Assembly (NCBI RefSeq): GCF_014651075.1
Contig: NZ_BMWE01000005.1
Location: 310,001-374,000, forward strand
DNA: 64,000 nt
Source of the DNA: Streptomyces djakartensis
GTDB taxonomy: Bacteria > Actinomycetota > Actinomycetes > Streptomycetales > Streptomycetaceae
Direction: 5' to 3'
Part shown: piece by piece, positions 24,837 through 33,737 of the stretch
How the letters are laid out: every line of letters starts with the position of its first letter
How positions within the stretch are numbered: the stretch's first letter is position 1
Program-made: the position numbers and the translations under genes
The notes under the pieces: generated by a model
The model's input: only the letters and a program-made list of their open reading frames with translations
The model's database searches: none
Told to the model about the DNA's origin: nothing

Positions 24837-26171
24837 ATGAGCACGACCACGACCGAGGAGCTCTCGGCCACCACCCTGCTGCGGTTCGCCACCGCCGGTT
24901 CCGTCGACGACGGCAAGTCCACCCTGGTGGGCCGGCTGCTGCACGACTCCAAGTCGGTCCTGGTGGACCAGCTGGAGGCCGTGGAACGCGCCTCCGCCAG
25001 CCGGGGCCAGGAGGTGCCGGACCTCGCACTGCTGACGGACGGCCTGCGGGCCGAGCGGGAGCAGGGCATCACCATCGACGTGGCGTACCGCTACTTCGCC
25101 ACTCCCCTGCGGCGGTTCATCCTCGCCGACACGCCCGGCCACGTGCAGTACACGCGGAACATGGTCACCGGTGCCTCGACGGCCGAGCTCACGGTCATCC
25201 TGGTCGACGCCCGCAACGGCGTCGTCGAGCAGACCCGCCGGCACGCCGCCATCGCCGCCCTGCTGCGCGTCCCGCACGTGGTCCTCGCGGTCAACAAGAT
25301 GGACCTGGTCGGCTACGAGGAGCAGGTCTTCGCCGCCATCGCCGAGGAGTTCACGGCGTACGCGACCGAGCTGGGCGTCCCCGAGGTCACCGCCATCCCG
25401 ATCTCGGCGCTCGTCGGCGACAACGTCGTGGAGCCGTCCGCGAACATGGACTGGTACGGCGGCCCGACGGTGCTGGAGCACCTGGAGACCGTGCCGGTCA
25501 GTCACGACCTGAGCCACTGCCACGCCCGGCTGCCCGTGCAGTACGTGATCCGCCCGCAGAGCGCGGACCACCCGGACTACCGGGGTTACGCCGGTCAGAT
25601 CGCCGCCGGTTCGTTCCGCGTCGGCGAGGCCGTCACCGTGCTGCCGTCGGGCCGCACCTCGAGGATCTCCGGCATCGACCTGCTGGGCGAGTCCGTCGAC
25701 GTCGCCTGGACGACGCAGTCGGTGACCGTCCTGCTGGAGGACGACATCGACATCTCGCGCGGCGACCTGATCGTGCCGAGCAAGGACGCGCCCGCGACCA
25801 CCCAGGACATCGAGGCGACCGTCTGCCATGTCGCGGACGCGCCGCTGACCGTCAACCACCGGGTGCTGCTCAAGCACGGCACCCGCACGGTCAAGGCGAT
25901 CGTCAAGGACATCCCGTCCCGGCTCACGCTCGACGACCTGTCCCTGCACCCGCACCCGGGACAGCTCGTCGCCAACGACATCGGCCGGGTGAAGATCCGG
26001 ACCGCGGAGCCGCTTCCGGTCGACTCCTACTCCGACTCGCGGCGCACCGGCTCGTTCATCCTGATCGACCCGAACGACGGCCAGACCCTCACCGCGGGCA
26101 TGGTCGGCGAGTCCTTCGCCTCCCCGGAGCCCGTCAAGGACGAGGCCGAGGACGAGGGGTGGGACTTCTGA
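24837..26171 (+). CDS. cysN: sulfate adenylyltransferase, large GTPase subunit
   Basis: 444 residues, an elongation-factor-like GTPase that drives APS synthesis. GTPase motifs are present: G1 AGSVDDGKST, G2 EREQGITIDVAYRYF, G3 DTPGHVQYTRNM and G4 VNKMDL. Domains II and III follow to the end. There is no fused C-terminal APS kinase, in line with the separate cysC gene. It starts two bases after cysD. Confidence 0.95.
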   Translation: MSTTTTEELSATTLLRFATAGSVDDGKSTLVGRLLHDSKSVLVDQLEAVERASASRGQEVPDLALLTDGLRAEREQGITIDVAYRYFATPLRRFILADTPGHVQYTRNMVTGASTAELTVILVDARNGVVEQTRRHAAIAALLRVPHVVLAVNKMDLVGYEEQVFAAIAEEFTAYATELGVPEVTAIPISALVGDNVVEPSANMDWYGGPTVLEHLETVPVSHDLSHCHARLPVQYVIRPQSADHPDYRGYAGQIAAGSFRVGEAVTVLPSGRTSRISGIDLLGESVDVAWTTQSVTVLLEDDIDISRGDLIVPSKDAPATTQDIEATVCHVADAPLTVNHRVLLKHGTRTVKAIVKDIPSRLTLDDLSLHPHPGQLVANDIGRVKIRTAEPLPVDSYSDSRRTGSFILIDPNDGQTLTAGMVGESFASPEPVKDEAEDEGWDF

Positions 26172-26172
26172 C

Positions 26173-26277
26173 ATGAGCTCCCCCGACTTCTACTCGATGT
26201 TCGCGAAGGAGGGCGGCCGCGTCGGCAGCGGTGCTCTCGGCAGCGGGCAGGGCGGAGTGGCCCGATGTGCGCGCTGA
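26173..26277 (+). CDS. short frame after cysN, 34 residues
   Basis: ATG one base after the cysN stop opens a 34-codon frame (MSSPDFYSMFAKEGGRVGSG at the start, VARCAR at the end). The position suggests coupled translation, and the peptide could be a small gene or a leader for the transporter genes that start 118 bp later. There is no recognisable family and the sequence is too short to judge. Confidence 0.3.
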   Translation: MSSPDFYSMFAKEGGRVGSGALGSGQGGVARCAR

Positions 26278-26394
26278 CGTACGCGCACCGCCTGCGCGCC
26301 CTCACCCCCCACCGCCGTAGACGAAAACCTGCCGACCTCCCGGCCACGACCTGAAAGGCCGTGACCGCCGGGCCTGGTGAGAGGACAACCTCCC

Positions 26395-27498
26395 GTGCCT
26401 GCCCCATCCGCTCTTCGCCGCGGTTTCGCGGTCATCGCCGCGCTTCCCCTGCTCACCCTGGCCGCCTGCGGCTACGGCTCCCAGGCCAAGGACGACGGCA
26501 CCGCCAAGGTCGCCGACGGAGCCAAGAAGATCGACGGCCTCGACACCGTCAAGATCGGCTACTTCGGCAACCTCACCCACGGCACCGCCCTGGTGGGTAT
26601 GGAGAAGGGCTTCTTCCAGAAGGCCCTGGGCGCCACCAAGGCCGAACCCGCGATCTTCAACGCCGGTCCGTCCGAGATCGAGGCGCTCAACTCCAAGTCC
26701 ATCGACATCGGCTGGATCGGCCCCTCCCCCGCCATCAACGGCTACACCAAGTCGGCCGGCAAGAACCTGCGCATCATCGGCGGTTCGGCGTCCGGCGGTG
26801 TGAAGCTCGTGGTGAACCCTGACAAGATCAAGTCGCTGAAGGACGTCAAGGGCAAGCGGATCGCCACCCCGCAGCTCGGCAACACGCAGGACGTGGCGTT
26901 CCTCAACTGGGCGGCCGAGCAGGGCTGGAAGGTCGACCCGCAGAGCGGCAAGGGCGACGTCACGGTCGTCCGCAGCGACAACAAGGTCACCCCGGACGCC
27001 TACAAGTCCGGGTCCGTCGACGGCGGCTGGGTGCCGGAGCCGACCGCTTCGAAGCTGGTCGCCGAGGGCGGCAAGGTGCTGCTGGACGAGGCCGATCTGT
27101 GGCCGGACAAGAAGTTCGTGATCACGAACATCATCGTGCGCCAGGACTTCCTCGAGGAGCACCCGAAGGTCGTCGAGGCCGTACTGAAGGGCTCGGTCGA
27201 CACCAACAAGTGGATCAACGCCAACCCGGACGCGGCCAAGGAAGCGGCGAACAAGCAGCTGGAGCGGGAGACCGGCAAGGCGCTGCCCGCCGATGTGCTG
27301 GACCCGGCGTGGAAGTCGATCCGGTTCACCGACGACCCGCTGGCCTCCACCCTCAACACCGAGGCCGAGCACGCCGTGAAGGCGGGGCTGCTCGAGAAGC
27401 CGGACCTGAAGGGCATCTACGACCTCGCGCCGCTGAACAAGGTCCTCAAGGCCGAGGGTGAGCCCGCGGTCGACGACGCCGGTCTCGGCGCGAAGTAA
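26395..27498 (+). CDS. ssuA: sulfonate-type ABC transporter, substrate-binding lipoprotein
   Basis: 367 residues from GTG 26395, chosen over the GTG at 26377 because GAGAGGA lies nine bases upstream. A lipoprotein signal ends in LLTLAAC, so the protein is anchored outside the membrane by its cysteine. The mature part has the NMT1/SsuA fold: VKIGYFGNLTHGTALVGMEK, NAGPSEIEALNSKSIDIGWI and GKRIATPQLGNTQDVAF. Its place after cysN makes a sulfur compound such as an alkanesulfonate, taurine or sulfate ester the likely ligand. Which of these cannot be told. Confidence 0.85.
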   Translation: MPAPSALRRGFAVIAALPLLTLAACGYGSQAKDDGTAKVADGAKKIDGLDTVKIGYFGNLTHGTALVGMEKGFFQKALGATKAEPAIFNAGPSEIEALNSKSIDIGWIGPSPAINGYTKSAGKNLRIIGGSASGGVKLVVNPDKIKSLKDVKGKRIATPQLGNTQDVAFLNWAAEQGWKVDPQSGKGDVTVVRSDNKVTPDAYKSGSVDGGWVPEPTASKLVAEGGKVLLDEADLWPDKKFVITNIIVRQDFLEEHPKVVEAVLKGSVDTNKWINANPDAAKEAANKQLERETGKALPADVLDPAWKSIRFTDDPLASTLNTEAEHAVKAGLLEKPDLKGIYDLAPLNKVLKAEGEPAVDDAGLGAK

Positions 27499-27547
27499 GC
27501 CCGCAACCCGAAGCCGCATTGTGAAGAGTTCCCAGGAGGTGACGACC

Positions 27548-28336
27548 ATGGCCACGACCCTCGCCAGGGCCGCCGACGGCACCGAGACGGCCACGCACGC
27601 CGCCCGGATCGAACACGTCTCGAAGTCGTTCCCGGGCCCCGCCGGGCAGCAGCTCGTCCTGGACGACATCACCCTCGATGTCGCGCCCGGCGAGTTCGTC
27701 ACCCTGCTGGGGGCCTCGGGCTGTGGCAAGTCCACGCTGCTGAACCTGGTGGCGGGCCTCGACCGGCCCTCCGCCGGCGAGATCAGCACGGGCGGCCGTC
27801 CGGCGCTGATGTTCCAGGAGCACGCGCTGTTCCCGTGGCTGACCGCGGGCAAGAACATCGAACTCGCCCTGAAACTGCGGGGCGTTCCGAAGCCCGAGCG
27901 GCGCGCCAAGACCGAGGAGCTGCTCGAACTGGTGCGTCTGAAGGGCGCGTACGGCAAGCGGGTGCACGAGCTGTCCGGCGGTATGCGGCAGCGTGTCGCG
28001 CTCGCCCGGGCGCTCGCCCAGGAGAGCAAGCTGCTGCTGATGGACGAGCCGTTCGCGGCGCTGGACGCCATCACGCGGGACGTGCTGCACGACGAGCTGA
28101 CCCGCATCTGGCGCGAGACGCAGCTGTCCGTCCTGTTCGTCACGCACAACGTGCGTGAGGCGGTCCGGCTCGCGGAGCGCGTGGTTCTGCTGTCCTCCCG
28201 CCCGGGGCGTATCGCGCGCGAGTGGCGGGTGGACATCCCGCAGCCGCGCCGGATCGAGGACACCGCCGTGGCGGAGCTGTCCGTCGAGATCACCGAAGAA
28301 CTGCGTGGGGAGATCCGCCGTCATGGCCAGCACTGA
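27548..28336 (+). CDS. ssuB: sulfonate-type ABC transporter, ATP-binding protein
   Basis: 262 residues from ATG 27548, preceded by a strong AGGAGGTGA. ABC motifs in order: Walker A GASGCGKST, a Q-loop in MFQEHALFPWL, signature LSGGMRQRVALARAL, Walker B LLLMDEPFAALD and switch His in VTHNVREAV. The subfamily is the nitrate/sulfonate/taurine type. Its last bases overlap ssuC by 14 bp. Confidence 0.9.
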   Translation: MATTLARAADGTETATHAARIEHVSKSFPGPAGQQLVLDDITLDVAPGEFVTLLGASGCGKSTLLNLVAGLDRPSAGEISTGGRPALMFQEHALFPWLTAGKNIELALKLRGVPKPERRAKTEELLELVRLKGAYGKRVHELSGGMRQRVALARALAQESKLLLMDEPFAALDAITRDVLHDELTRIWRETQLSVLFVTHNVREAVRLAERVVLLSSRPGRIAREWRVDIPQPRRIEDTAVAELSVEITEELRGEIRRHGQH

Positions 28337-29222
28337 CTCGACGAACACCGTAGACAAGGACGGCAACGATCTCGCCGGTCTTGAGGCGGGCCTCGACGCG
28401 CTGGAGACGCGGCAGACGAGCCGCACACCGTTCCGGCAGACCTTCACCCAGAAGATCCTGCCGCCGGTCCTCGCCGTCGCGCTGGTGCTGGCGGTCTGGC
28501 AGGCCCTCGTCTCCTTCAAGGTCGTCGACGACCCGACGAAGCTGCCCGCGCCGTCAGCTGTCTGGGACGTCGTGCACACCGCCTGGCTCCAGGGTGAGCT
28601 GCTCGGCTACATCTGGACCAGCGTCTCGCGCGGCCTGCTCGGCTTCTGCTTCGCCCTGCTGATCGGCACGCCGCTGGGCCTGCTGGTGGCGCGGGTGAAG
28701 TTCGTGCGCGCGGCCATCGGCCCGATCCTCTCCGGCCTGCAGTCCCTGCCCTCGGTCGCCTGGGTCCCGCCGGCGGTGATCTGGCTGGGCCTGAACAACT
28801 CGATGATGTACGCGGTGATCCTGCTCGGCGCGGTCCCGTCCATCGCCAACGGCCTGGTGTCCGGCGTCGACCAGGTGCCCCCGCTGTTCCTCCGCGCGGG
28901 CCGCACGCTCGGTGCCACGGGGCTGAAGGGCACCTGGCACATCGTCCTGCCCGCCGCCCTGCCCGGCTATGTGGCCGGCCTGAAGCAGGGCTGGGCGTTC
29001 TCCTGGCGCTCCCTGATGGCCGCGGAGATCATCGCGTCCTTCCCCGACCTCGGCGTCGGTCTCGGCCAGCTGCTGGAGAACGGCCGCAACGCCAGCGACA
29101 TGGCCATGGTCTTCGAAGCCATCCTGCTCATCCTGATCGTCGGCATCGCCATCGACCTGCTGATCTTCAGCCCGCTGGAGCGGTGGGTGCTGCGCAACCG
29201 CGGACTGCTGGTGAAGAGCTGA
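28323..29222 (+). CDS. ssuC: sulfonate-type ABC transporter, permease
   Basis: 299 residues from ATG 28323. About 45 hydrophilic N-terminal residues precede six or so membrane helices of the BPD_transp_1 type. The EAA loop that contacts the ATPase appears as GLKGTWHIVLPAALPGYVAG. It belongs with the two preceding genes as one importer. The stop is five bases before the chelatase ATG. Confidence 0.9.
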   Translation: MASTDSTNTVDKDGNDLAGLEAGLDALETRQTSRTPFRQTFTQKILPPVLAVALVLAVWQALVSFKVVDDPTKLPAPSAVWDVVHTAWLQGELLGYIWTSVSRGLLGFCFALLIGTPLGLLVARVKFVRAAIGPILSGLQSLPSVAWVPPAVIWLGLNNSMMYAVILLGAVPSIANGLVSGVDQVPPLFLRAGRTLGATGLKGTWHIVLPAALPGYVAGLKQGWAFSWRSLMAAEIIASFPDLGVGLGQLLENGRNASDMAMVFEAILLILIVGIAIDLLIFSPLERWVLRNRGLLVKS

Positions 29223-29227
29223 GTCCC

Positions 29228-29980
29228 ATGACGAACCAGCCCGTTCTGCTCGTCATCGCCCACGGCAGCCGCGACCCGCGACACGCCGCGACGGTGCACG
29301 CCCTGGTGCGCCGGGTGCGCTCGCTGCGCCCCGGCGTACGGGTGGAGACGGGCTTCCTCGACTTCAACGTGCCTTCCGTGCGGGGCGTCCTGGAGTCCCT
29401 GGCGACGCAGGGTGTCCGCGACGTCGTGGCCCTCCCCCTGCTCCTCACCCGCGCGTTCCACGCCAAGGCGGACATCCCGGCGGTCCTCGCGGACGCACCC
29501 CCGCAGCTCCGCATCCGCCAGGCGGAGGTCCTGGGCCCCTCGCCCCTCCTGCTCGAGGCTCTGGAACGGCGCCTGTACGAGGCGGGCCTGACTCCCGCCG
29601 ACAAGTCCTCGACCGGGGTCGTGCTGGCCTCGGCGGGGTCCACCGACCCGGAGGCGATCGCAGTGATCGCAGAAATCGCGCGGGAGTGGCGGCACACCGG
29701 TTGGTGCGCCGTGCGGCCTGCGTTCGCCTCCGCTGGTTCTCCCGCGGGGTTCCCCCGCACAGAGGACGCCGTACGCGAACTCCGCGCGCTCGGCTGCTCC
29801 CGGGTCGCCGTCGCCCCCTACGTCCTGGCCCCTGGTTTCCTCCCGGACCGCATCGCCCGCGGTGCTGCGGAGGCGGACGTCCTGGCCGACGTGCTGGGCC
29901 CGGCGCCGGAGGTGGCGCGGGTGGTGCTGGAGCGGTACGGGGCGGCCGGAGTACCGGCGTTGGCGGCGGTGAGCGCCTGA
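29228..29980 (+). CDS. sirohydrochlorin chelatase (CbiX/SirB type)
   Basis: 250 residues. Inserts iron (or cobalt) into sirohydrochlorin. It has the two-repeat CbiX layout: N-terminal VLLVIAHGSRDPRH with the metal-binding His, and a C-terminal half with VAPYVLAPGFLPDRI. Being the last gene of the sulfur operon, it most likely makes siroheme for SirA. It starts five bases after ssuC and ends facing the gas vesicle gene. Confidence 0.9.
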   Translation: MTNQPVLLVIAHGSRDPRHAATVHALVRRVRSLRPGVRVETGFLDFNVPSVRGVLESLATQGVRDVVALPLLLTRAFHAKADIPAVLADAPPQLRIRQAEVLGPSPLLLEALERRLYEAGLTPADKSSTGVVLASAGSTDPEAIAVIAEIAREWRHTGWCAVRPAFASAGSPAGFPRTEDAVRELRALGCSRVAVAPYVLAPGFLPDRIARGAAEADVLADVLGPAPEVARVVLERYGAAGVPALAAVSA

Positions 29981-30008
29981 CACCTCGGCGGCCCGGTGGC
30001 GGTGACGG

Positions 30009-30824
30009 TCACGGCGCGGGTTCCGGCTGGAGAGCGAAGGAGTACGGAGCCCAGGGGCCGCTGACCTCCACCCGGAGACCGGGGATGCCCTCGGCGGCCG
30101 CGAGTATGCCCGTGCGGAAGGCCTGGACGCGGTCCCTGGGGACGAGGTAGGCGTCGTTGCCCACGTTGGTGCCGAGGGCCGAGCCGCCCGGGCCGCCGCG
30201 CTCGGGAGTGTGGGTGACGCGGTCGGCGGAGAGGGCGGCCGCTGTTGCGGTGAGGCGGGCCGCGGCTTGTGCGACCGTACGCCAGGCCTGCTCGTTCCTG
30301 CGTTGTCTGCGGCGGCGGAGCGCCAGGTAGGCGCGGCCGGCCCGCAGGCCTGTGACCGGGTCCGGTGCGCTCTCGGCGCCGGCTTCGGGCGGGGTGACGT
30401 CCGGGCCGGCGTAGATCTTGACGCCGAGTTCCACGTGGCCGGTGAGGCGGTCCAGCAGGGAGAGGAAGTACGCGCGGCGGGTGTCGAGGGCCTGGCGGGC
30501 GGTGTCCTCGTCAGGGTAGACGGTGGCGTGGCGCAGGGGGAGGACGGCGGCGCCGGAGGCGGCCAGTGCGGTCACCACGGCGTGGTGGGAACGGACCGTG
30601 GACTCCAGCCAGTCCAGGCGGTCGTCGAGGCGGGCCTGGAGGGGGGCCTCGTCGTAGTCGGCGGCCGGGACGTGGCCGACGGCGAAGGCGAGCGGAGGTG
30701 CGGACGTGGCGGGTTCCACCAAGTGGACGCGCTCTCCGGCGACCCCGCGCAGGGGCGCGACCGCCGCGGCGGCCTCGGGGGTGCGGCGCAGGACCGCGTA
30801 GGCGTAGACGAGGTCGACCGTCAC
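30009..30824 (-). CDS. GvpF/GvpL-family gas vesicle protein
   Basis: 271 residues from GTG 30824, with AGAGGAA eight bases upstream. Family marks are VYAYAVLR at the start, VLPLRHATVYPDEDTARQAL, VELGVKIYAG, and at the end VEVSGPWAPYSFAL, the standard GvpF/L C-terminus. In gas vesicle clusters these proteins help shell assembly. No gvpA or other gvp gene lies nearby, so it is an orphan copy. It may have been kept for another job. Confidence 0.85.
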   Translation of the reverse strand: MTVDLVYAYAVLRRTPEAAAAVAPLRGVAGERVHLVEPATSAPPLAFAVGHVPAADYDEAPLQARLDDRLDWLESTVRSHHAVVTALAASGAAVLPLRHATVYPDEDTARQALDTRRAYFLSLLDRLTGHVELGVKIYAGPDVTPPEAGAESAPDPVTGLRAGRAYLALRRRRQRRNEQAWRTVAQAAARLTATAAALSADRVTHTPERGGPGGSALGTNVGNDAYLVPRDRVQAFRTGILAAAEGIPGLRVEVSGPWAPYSFALQPEPAP

Positions 30825-31150
30825 GGTGCGATTCCTCTCGCGAGACTCCGTTCTCGTGCCGCCCTCTGGTACGGGGGTGACGGCGGGGGCGTTCAGCGGC
30901 CCTCGGCCCGGTTGCCGCCGGCGGGTGGAGCGCTTCGGCCACCCCGGCCTCTGCCGGCCTGGGACGGGGCAGTCCGGACGCGCCCGGTGGCTCCACTCAC
31001 CGCCGGCACTCGGGAGTGTTCTGATGCCATCCGCCTGCAACCTTTTCCCCCGTCCGGCTGTCTCCTGATCATCAACCGCTCCTGTCTCCGTGGTCCCTGA
31101 GAGATCAACCGGCACAGGAGCGGTCGCACAGAACCATCAGGAGACACTTC
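30825..31150. other. divergent promoter region between gvpF/L-like and FG-GAP genes
   Basis: No gene supported. It holds an inverted repeat, ACCGCTCCTGT at 31075-31085 and its exact complement at 31114-31124, with a 28-base centre, ending 26 bp before the FG-GAP start. It could be a regulator site or an RNA hairpin in the leader of that gene. Confidence 0.5.
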
Positions 31151-32494
31151 ATGCGCATCCGCCCCGCAGCCTGCGCGGCACTCCTCGTGGCGTCCCTCGC
31201 CCCCATCCTCACGGCACCTCCCGCCGGTGCGGCGGCGGCCAGGTACGCGGACGACTTCAACGGCGACGGCTACCGCGACTACGCCAGCTACACCTACGAG
31301 CAGTACAGCAAGGGCGGCGGCGTCCGGATCACCTTCGGTACCGCCTCCGGACCCGGCACCCAGACCCAGTTGATCACCCAGGACAGCCCCGGTGTCCCCG
31401 GCGCCGACGAGACGGAGGACCAGTTCGGCGACGTCCGGGTGCCCGCAGACTTCAACGCCGACGGATACGGGGACCTCGCCGTGTCGGTGTCGCGCGAGGA
31501 CGTCGACGGACGCACGGACGAGGGCGGCGTCGTCATCCTGTGGGGAAGCGCGAGCGGCCTCTCGGGTGGCACCGCGATCCCCAACGCCGGCGCCAAGGTG
31601 TCGAACGCCCGCTTCGGCCGCGACCTCGCCGCCGGGGACTTCAACGGGGACGGCAAGAAGGACCTGGCCGCGATCAGCGGGAGCAAGGCCTACGTCTACC
31701 GCAGCATCACGCGCACCGGTGTGGCAGGCTCGGTCACCAGCCACGACAAGACGACGAGATTCGCGCCCACGTCCCTGGTCTCGGGCAACATGAACGGGGA
31801 CTCCAGGACCGATCTGGTGATCATCGGAATCACCGAGGAGCCCGACTTCGGCACGGACGCGTGGTTCATCAAGGGCGGCTCCCCGCTCAGCGCGGGCAAG
31901 ACCCTGCGCCTCGTCACGAACTACGGCGACCCCAGCGAGGCGGTGATCGCCGACTTCGACAAGGACGGCTACGGGGACCTCGCGGCGGGCAGTCAGATGT
32001 ACAACAACAACCAGGGCCGGGTGTCCCTCTGGTACGGCTCCTCCACCGGCCCCGCCACCGCCGTCCGTATCACGCAGGCCACCACCAACGTCGCCGGCAC
32101 CCCGGAGTCCGGCGACCTGTTCGGCTCCTCCGTCTCGGCCGCCGACATCAACGGCGACGGCTACAAGGACCTCGCGATCGGCGTCTTCGGAGAGAAGATC
32201 AGCCAGGAGACGACCGAGGGCGGCGTCCACGTCCTGCGCGGCGGCGCGAGCGGGATCACCGGCACCAACTCCCTGTGGCTCGCCCGCAACACCGCCGGCG
32301 TCCCCGGCGACGTCGCATGGAACGACTGCTTCGGCGAGCCGGTCCGCCTCCGCGACACCAACCGCGACGGCAAGGCCGACCTCTACGTCGGCGCCATCAA
32401 CGGCTCGCTGCGCTTCCCCGGCACGTCGTCCGGCGTCACCACGACCGGTGTGACCGACGCCGACACCGAACTCATCTGGGGCATGCTCCAGTAG
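31151..32494 (+). CDS. secreted FG-GAP (integrin alpha-like) repeat protein
   Basis: 447 residues. A signal peptide (about 1-30, ending PPAGA-AAA) is followed by about seven FG-GAP blades with calcium-loop motifs: DFNGDGYRDYA, DFNADGYGDLAVS, DFNGDGKKDLAAI, NMNGDSRTDLVI, DFDKDGYGDLAAG, DINGDGYKDLAIG and DTNRDGKADLYVG. These build an extracellular beta-propeller, usually for binding rather than catalysis. The ATG follows AGGAG. No enzyme domain is attached. An 11-bp inverted repeat lies just upstream. Confidence 0.9.
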   Translation: MRIRPAACAALLVASLAPILTAPPAGAAAARYADDFNGDGYRDYASYTYEQYSKGGGVRITFGTASGPGTQTQLITQDSPGVPGADETEDQFGDVRVPADFNADGYGDLAVSVSREDVDGRTDEGGVVILWGSASGLSGGTAIPNAGAKVSNARFGRDLAAGDFNGDGKKDLAAISGSKAYVYRSITRTGVAGSVTSHDKTTRFAPTSLVSGNMNGDSRTDLVIIGITEEPDFGTDAWFIKGGSPLSAGKTLRLVTNYGDPSEAVIADFDKDGYGDLAAGSQMYNNNQGRVSLWYGSSTGPATAVRITQATTNVAGTPESGDLFGSSVSAADINGDGYKDLAIGVFGEKISQETTEGGVHVLRGGASGITGTNSLWLARNTAGVPGDVAWNDCFGEPVRLRDTNRDGKADLYVGAINGSLRFPGTSSGVTTTGVTDADTELIWGMLQ

Positions 32495-32518
32495 GCCCGG
32501 CCTCCCGCCCATGCGGCA

Positions 32519-32893
32519 CTAGGCAGGCCGCTCGCCGAACGGCGTCGCCTGGTGGAAGTAGAGCAGCCACCCGGCCTCCGTCCGCCGCCACAGCGAACTG
32601 CGGTGTGCACGTCTTCCGTCGCACTCGGTGTCGAAGGTGAGGTGGACGAGGCCGGGGGCGAGCTCCACGCCACGCATCCGGGAGGCGACGACGGGAGGCG
32701 ACTCGAGGTCGGTGTTCTCGGCCAGGGAGGCGATGATGGCGGCCCGTCCCCAGTGCCGCCCGGAGGCGCCGAACTCGTGGAAGTCGGGGTGCAGCAGCGC
32801 CGCGACCCGCTCGGGCGAGCGGCGCACTTCCGGGTCGAGCAGCGTCAGCTCGCCGGCGATGGCGGCCGTGACGGCCGGGCCGTGCTCAGGCAC
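32519..32893 (-). CDS. NTF2-like (DUF4440) protein
   Basis: 124 residues with the SnoaL/DUF4440 cone fold pattern: ELTLLDPEVRRSPERVAALL, HPDFHEFGASGRHWGRAAII and a C-terminal SLWRRTEAGWLLYFHQATPF. Members are small hydrolases, isomerases or binding proteins of unknown substrate. It overlaps the preceding DUF1697 gene by eight bases and so is probably translated with it. Confidence 0.8.
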   Translation of the reverse strand: MPEHGPAVTAAIAGELTLLDPEVRRSPERVAALLHPDFHEFGASGRHWGRAAIIASLAENTDLESPPVVASRMRGVELAPGLVHLTFDTECDGRRAHRSSLWRRTEAGWLLYFHQATPFGERPA

Positions 32894-33434
32894 CTGTCAG
32901 CTCCACCAGTTTGACGACCGTGTTCCAGTTGCGGGTGGTGGCGACGATCCCCTTGTTGATGCGGGGCTTCGACAGGTGCTCGGCCAGCTTGGAGCGGCCC
33001 AGTCCGTTCGGGGCGTACAGGTACAGGGCGCGGTCGCCGAGGCTGAACTCCTCGGGGAGGTAGGCGGCCCGGTCGATCTCGGTGAAGCGCTCGGGGCTCA
33101 CCGGCGCGGAGTAGTAGGTGACGTGGAGTTGCCTGGGCTCCAGATCGGCGGCCGGGTAGGGGCAGGCTTCGGCGATCGCCTTCAGATAGGCGTGGTCGCG
33201 CACGATCACGTCGACGCCGAAGCCGAAGTGTTCTTCGACGGCTCGCGCGATCTCCGCGGCCAGCGATCCTTCGTCCCCGTGGGCGGAGGAGAACACGGCC
33301 TGGCCGCTCTGGAGGTAGGTGCCCACGTCCCCGTGACCGAGTCCCGTCAGCAGGGTGCGCAGTTCGGCCATCGGGACCTTTCTGCCGCCGCCCACGTTGA
33401 TCCCGCGCAGCAGTGCCGCATACATCGTCGTCAT
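32886..33434 (-). CDS. DUF1697 family protein
   Basis: 182 residues. The start MYAALLRGINVGGGRKVPMA, then GDVGTYLQSGQAVFSS, and the end NKGIVATTRNWNTVVKLVEL are hallmarks of DUF1697, a widespread family of unknown function. No signal or membrane part. First gene of a two-gene unit with the NTF2-like gene. Confidence 0.9.
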   Translation of the reverse strand: MTTMYAALLRGINVGGGRKVPMAELRTLLTGLGHGDVGTYLQSGQAVFSSAHGDEGSLAAEIARAVEEHFGFGVDVIVRDHAYLKAIAEACPYPAADLEPRQLHVTYYSAPVSPERFTEIDRAAYLPEEFSLGDRALYLYAPNGLGRSKLAEHLSKPRINKGIVATTRNWNTVVKLVELTGA

Positions 33435-33737
33435 CAGGCCACGATAGGTCGGCCGTCGTGCCCCGTGGGGGTGGGCACGACGGCCGGCCGGGCAGTGCCC
33501 GGCCCCGTAAATTACTCACCGGTCACCGCGGGGCACAACCTTCTGCCCAGGATCCACACAGACGAGGAGCTCGGAATGTCCCGATGGACCTTCGTCATGG
33601 GCCCGACGGCAAACGAGCCGATACGTCTCACGCCACCGTTTCCCACCGCGTGCGACCTGTGCCGATGCGACACTGACCGGCGGATGGCAGGAACCGGACG
33701 GCGGACCACGCGGGAACGCGGACAACGGAGGCGGACG

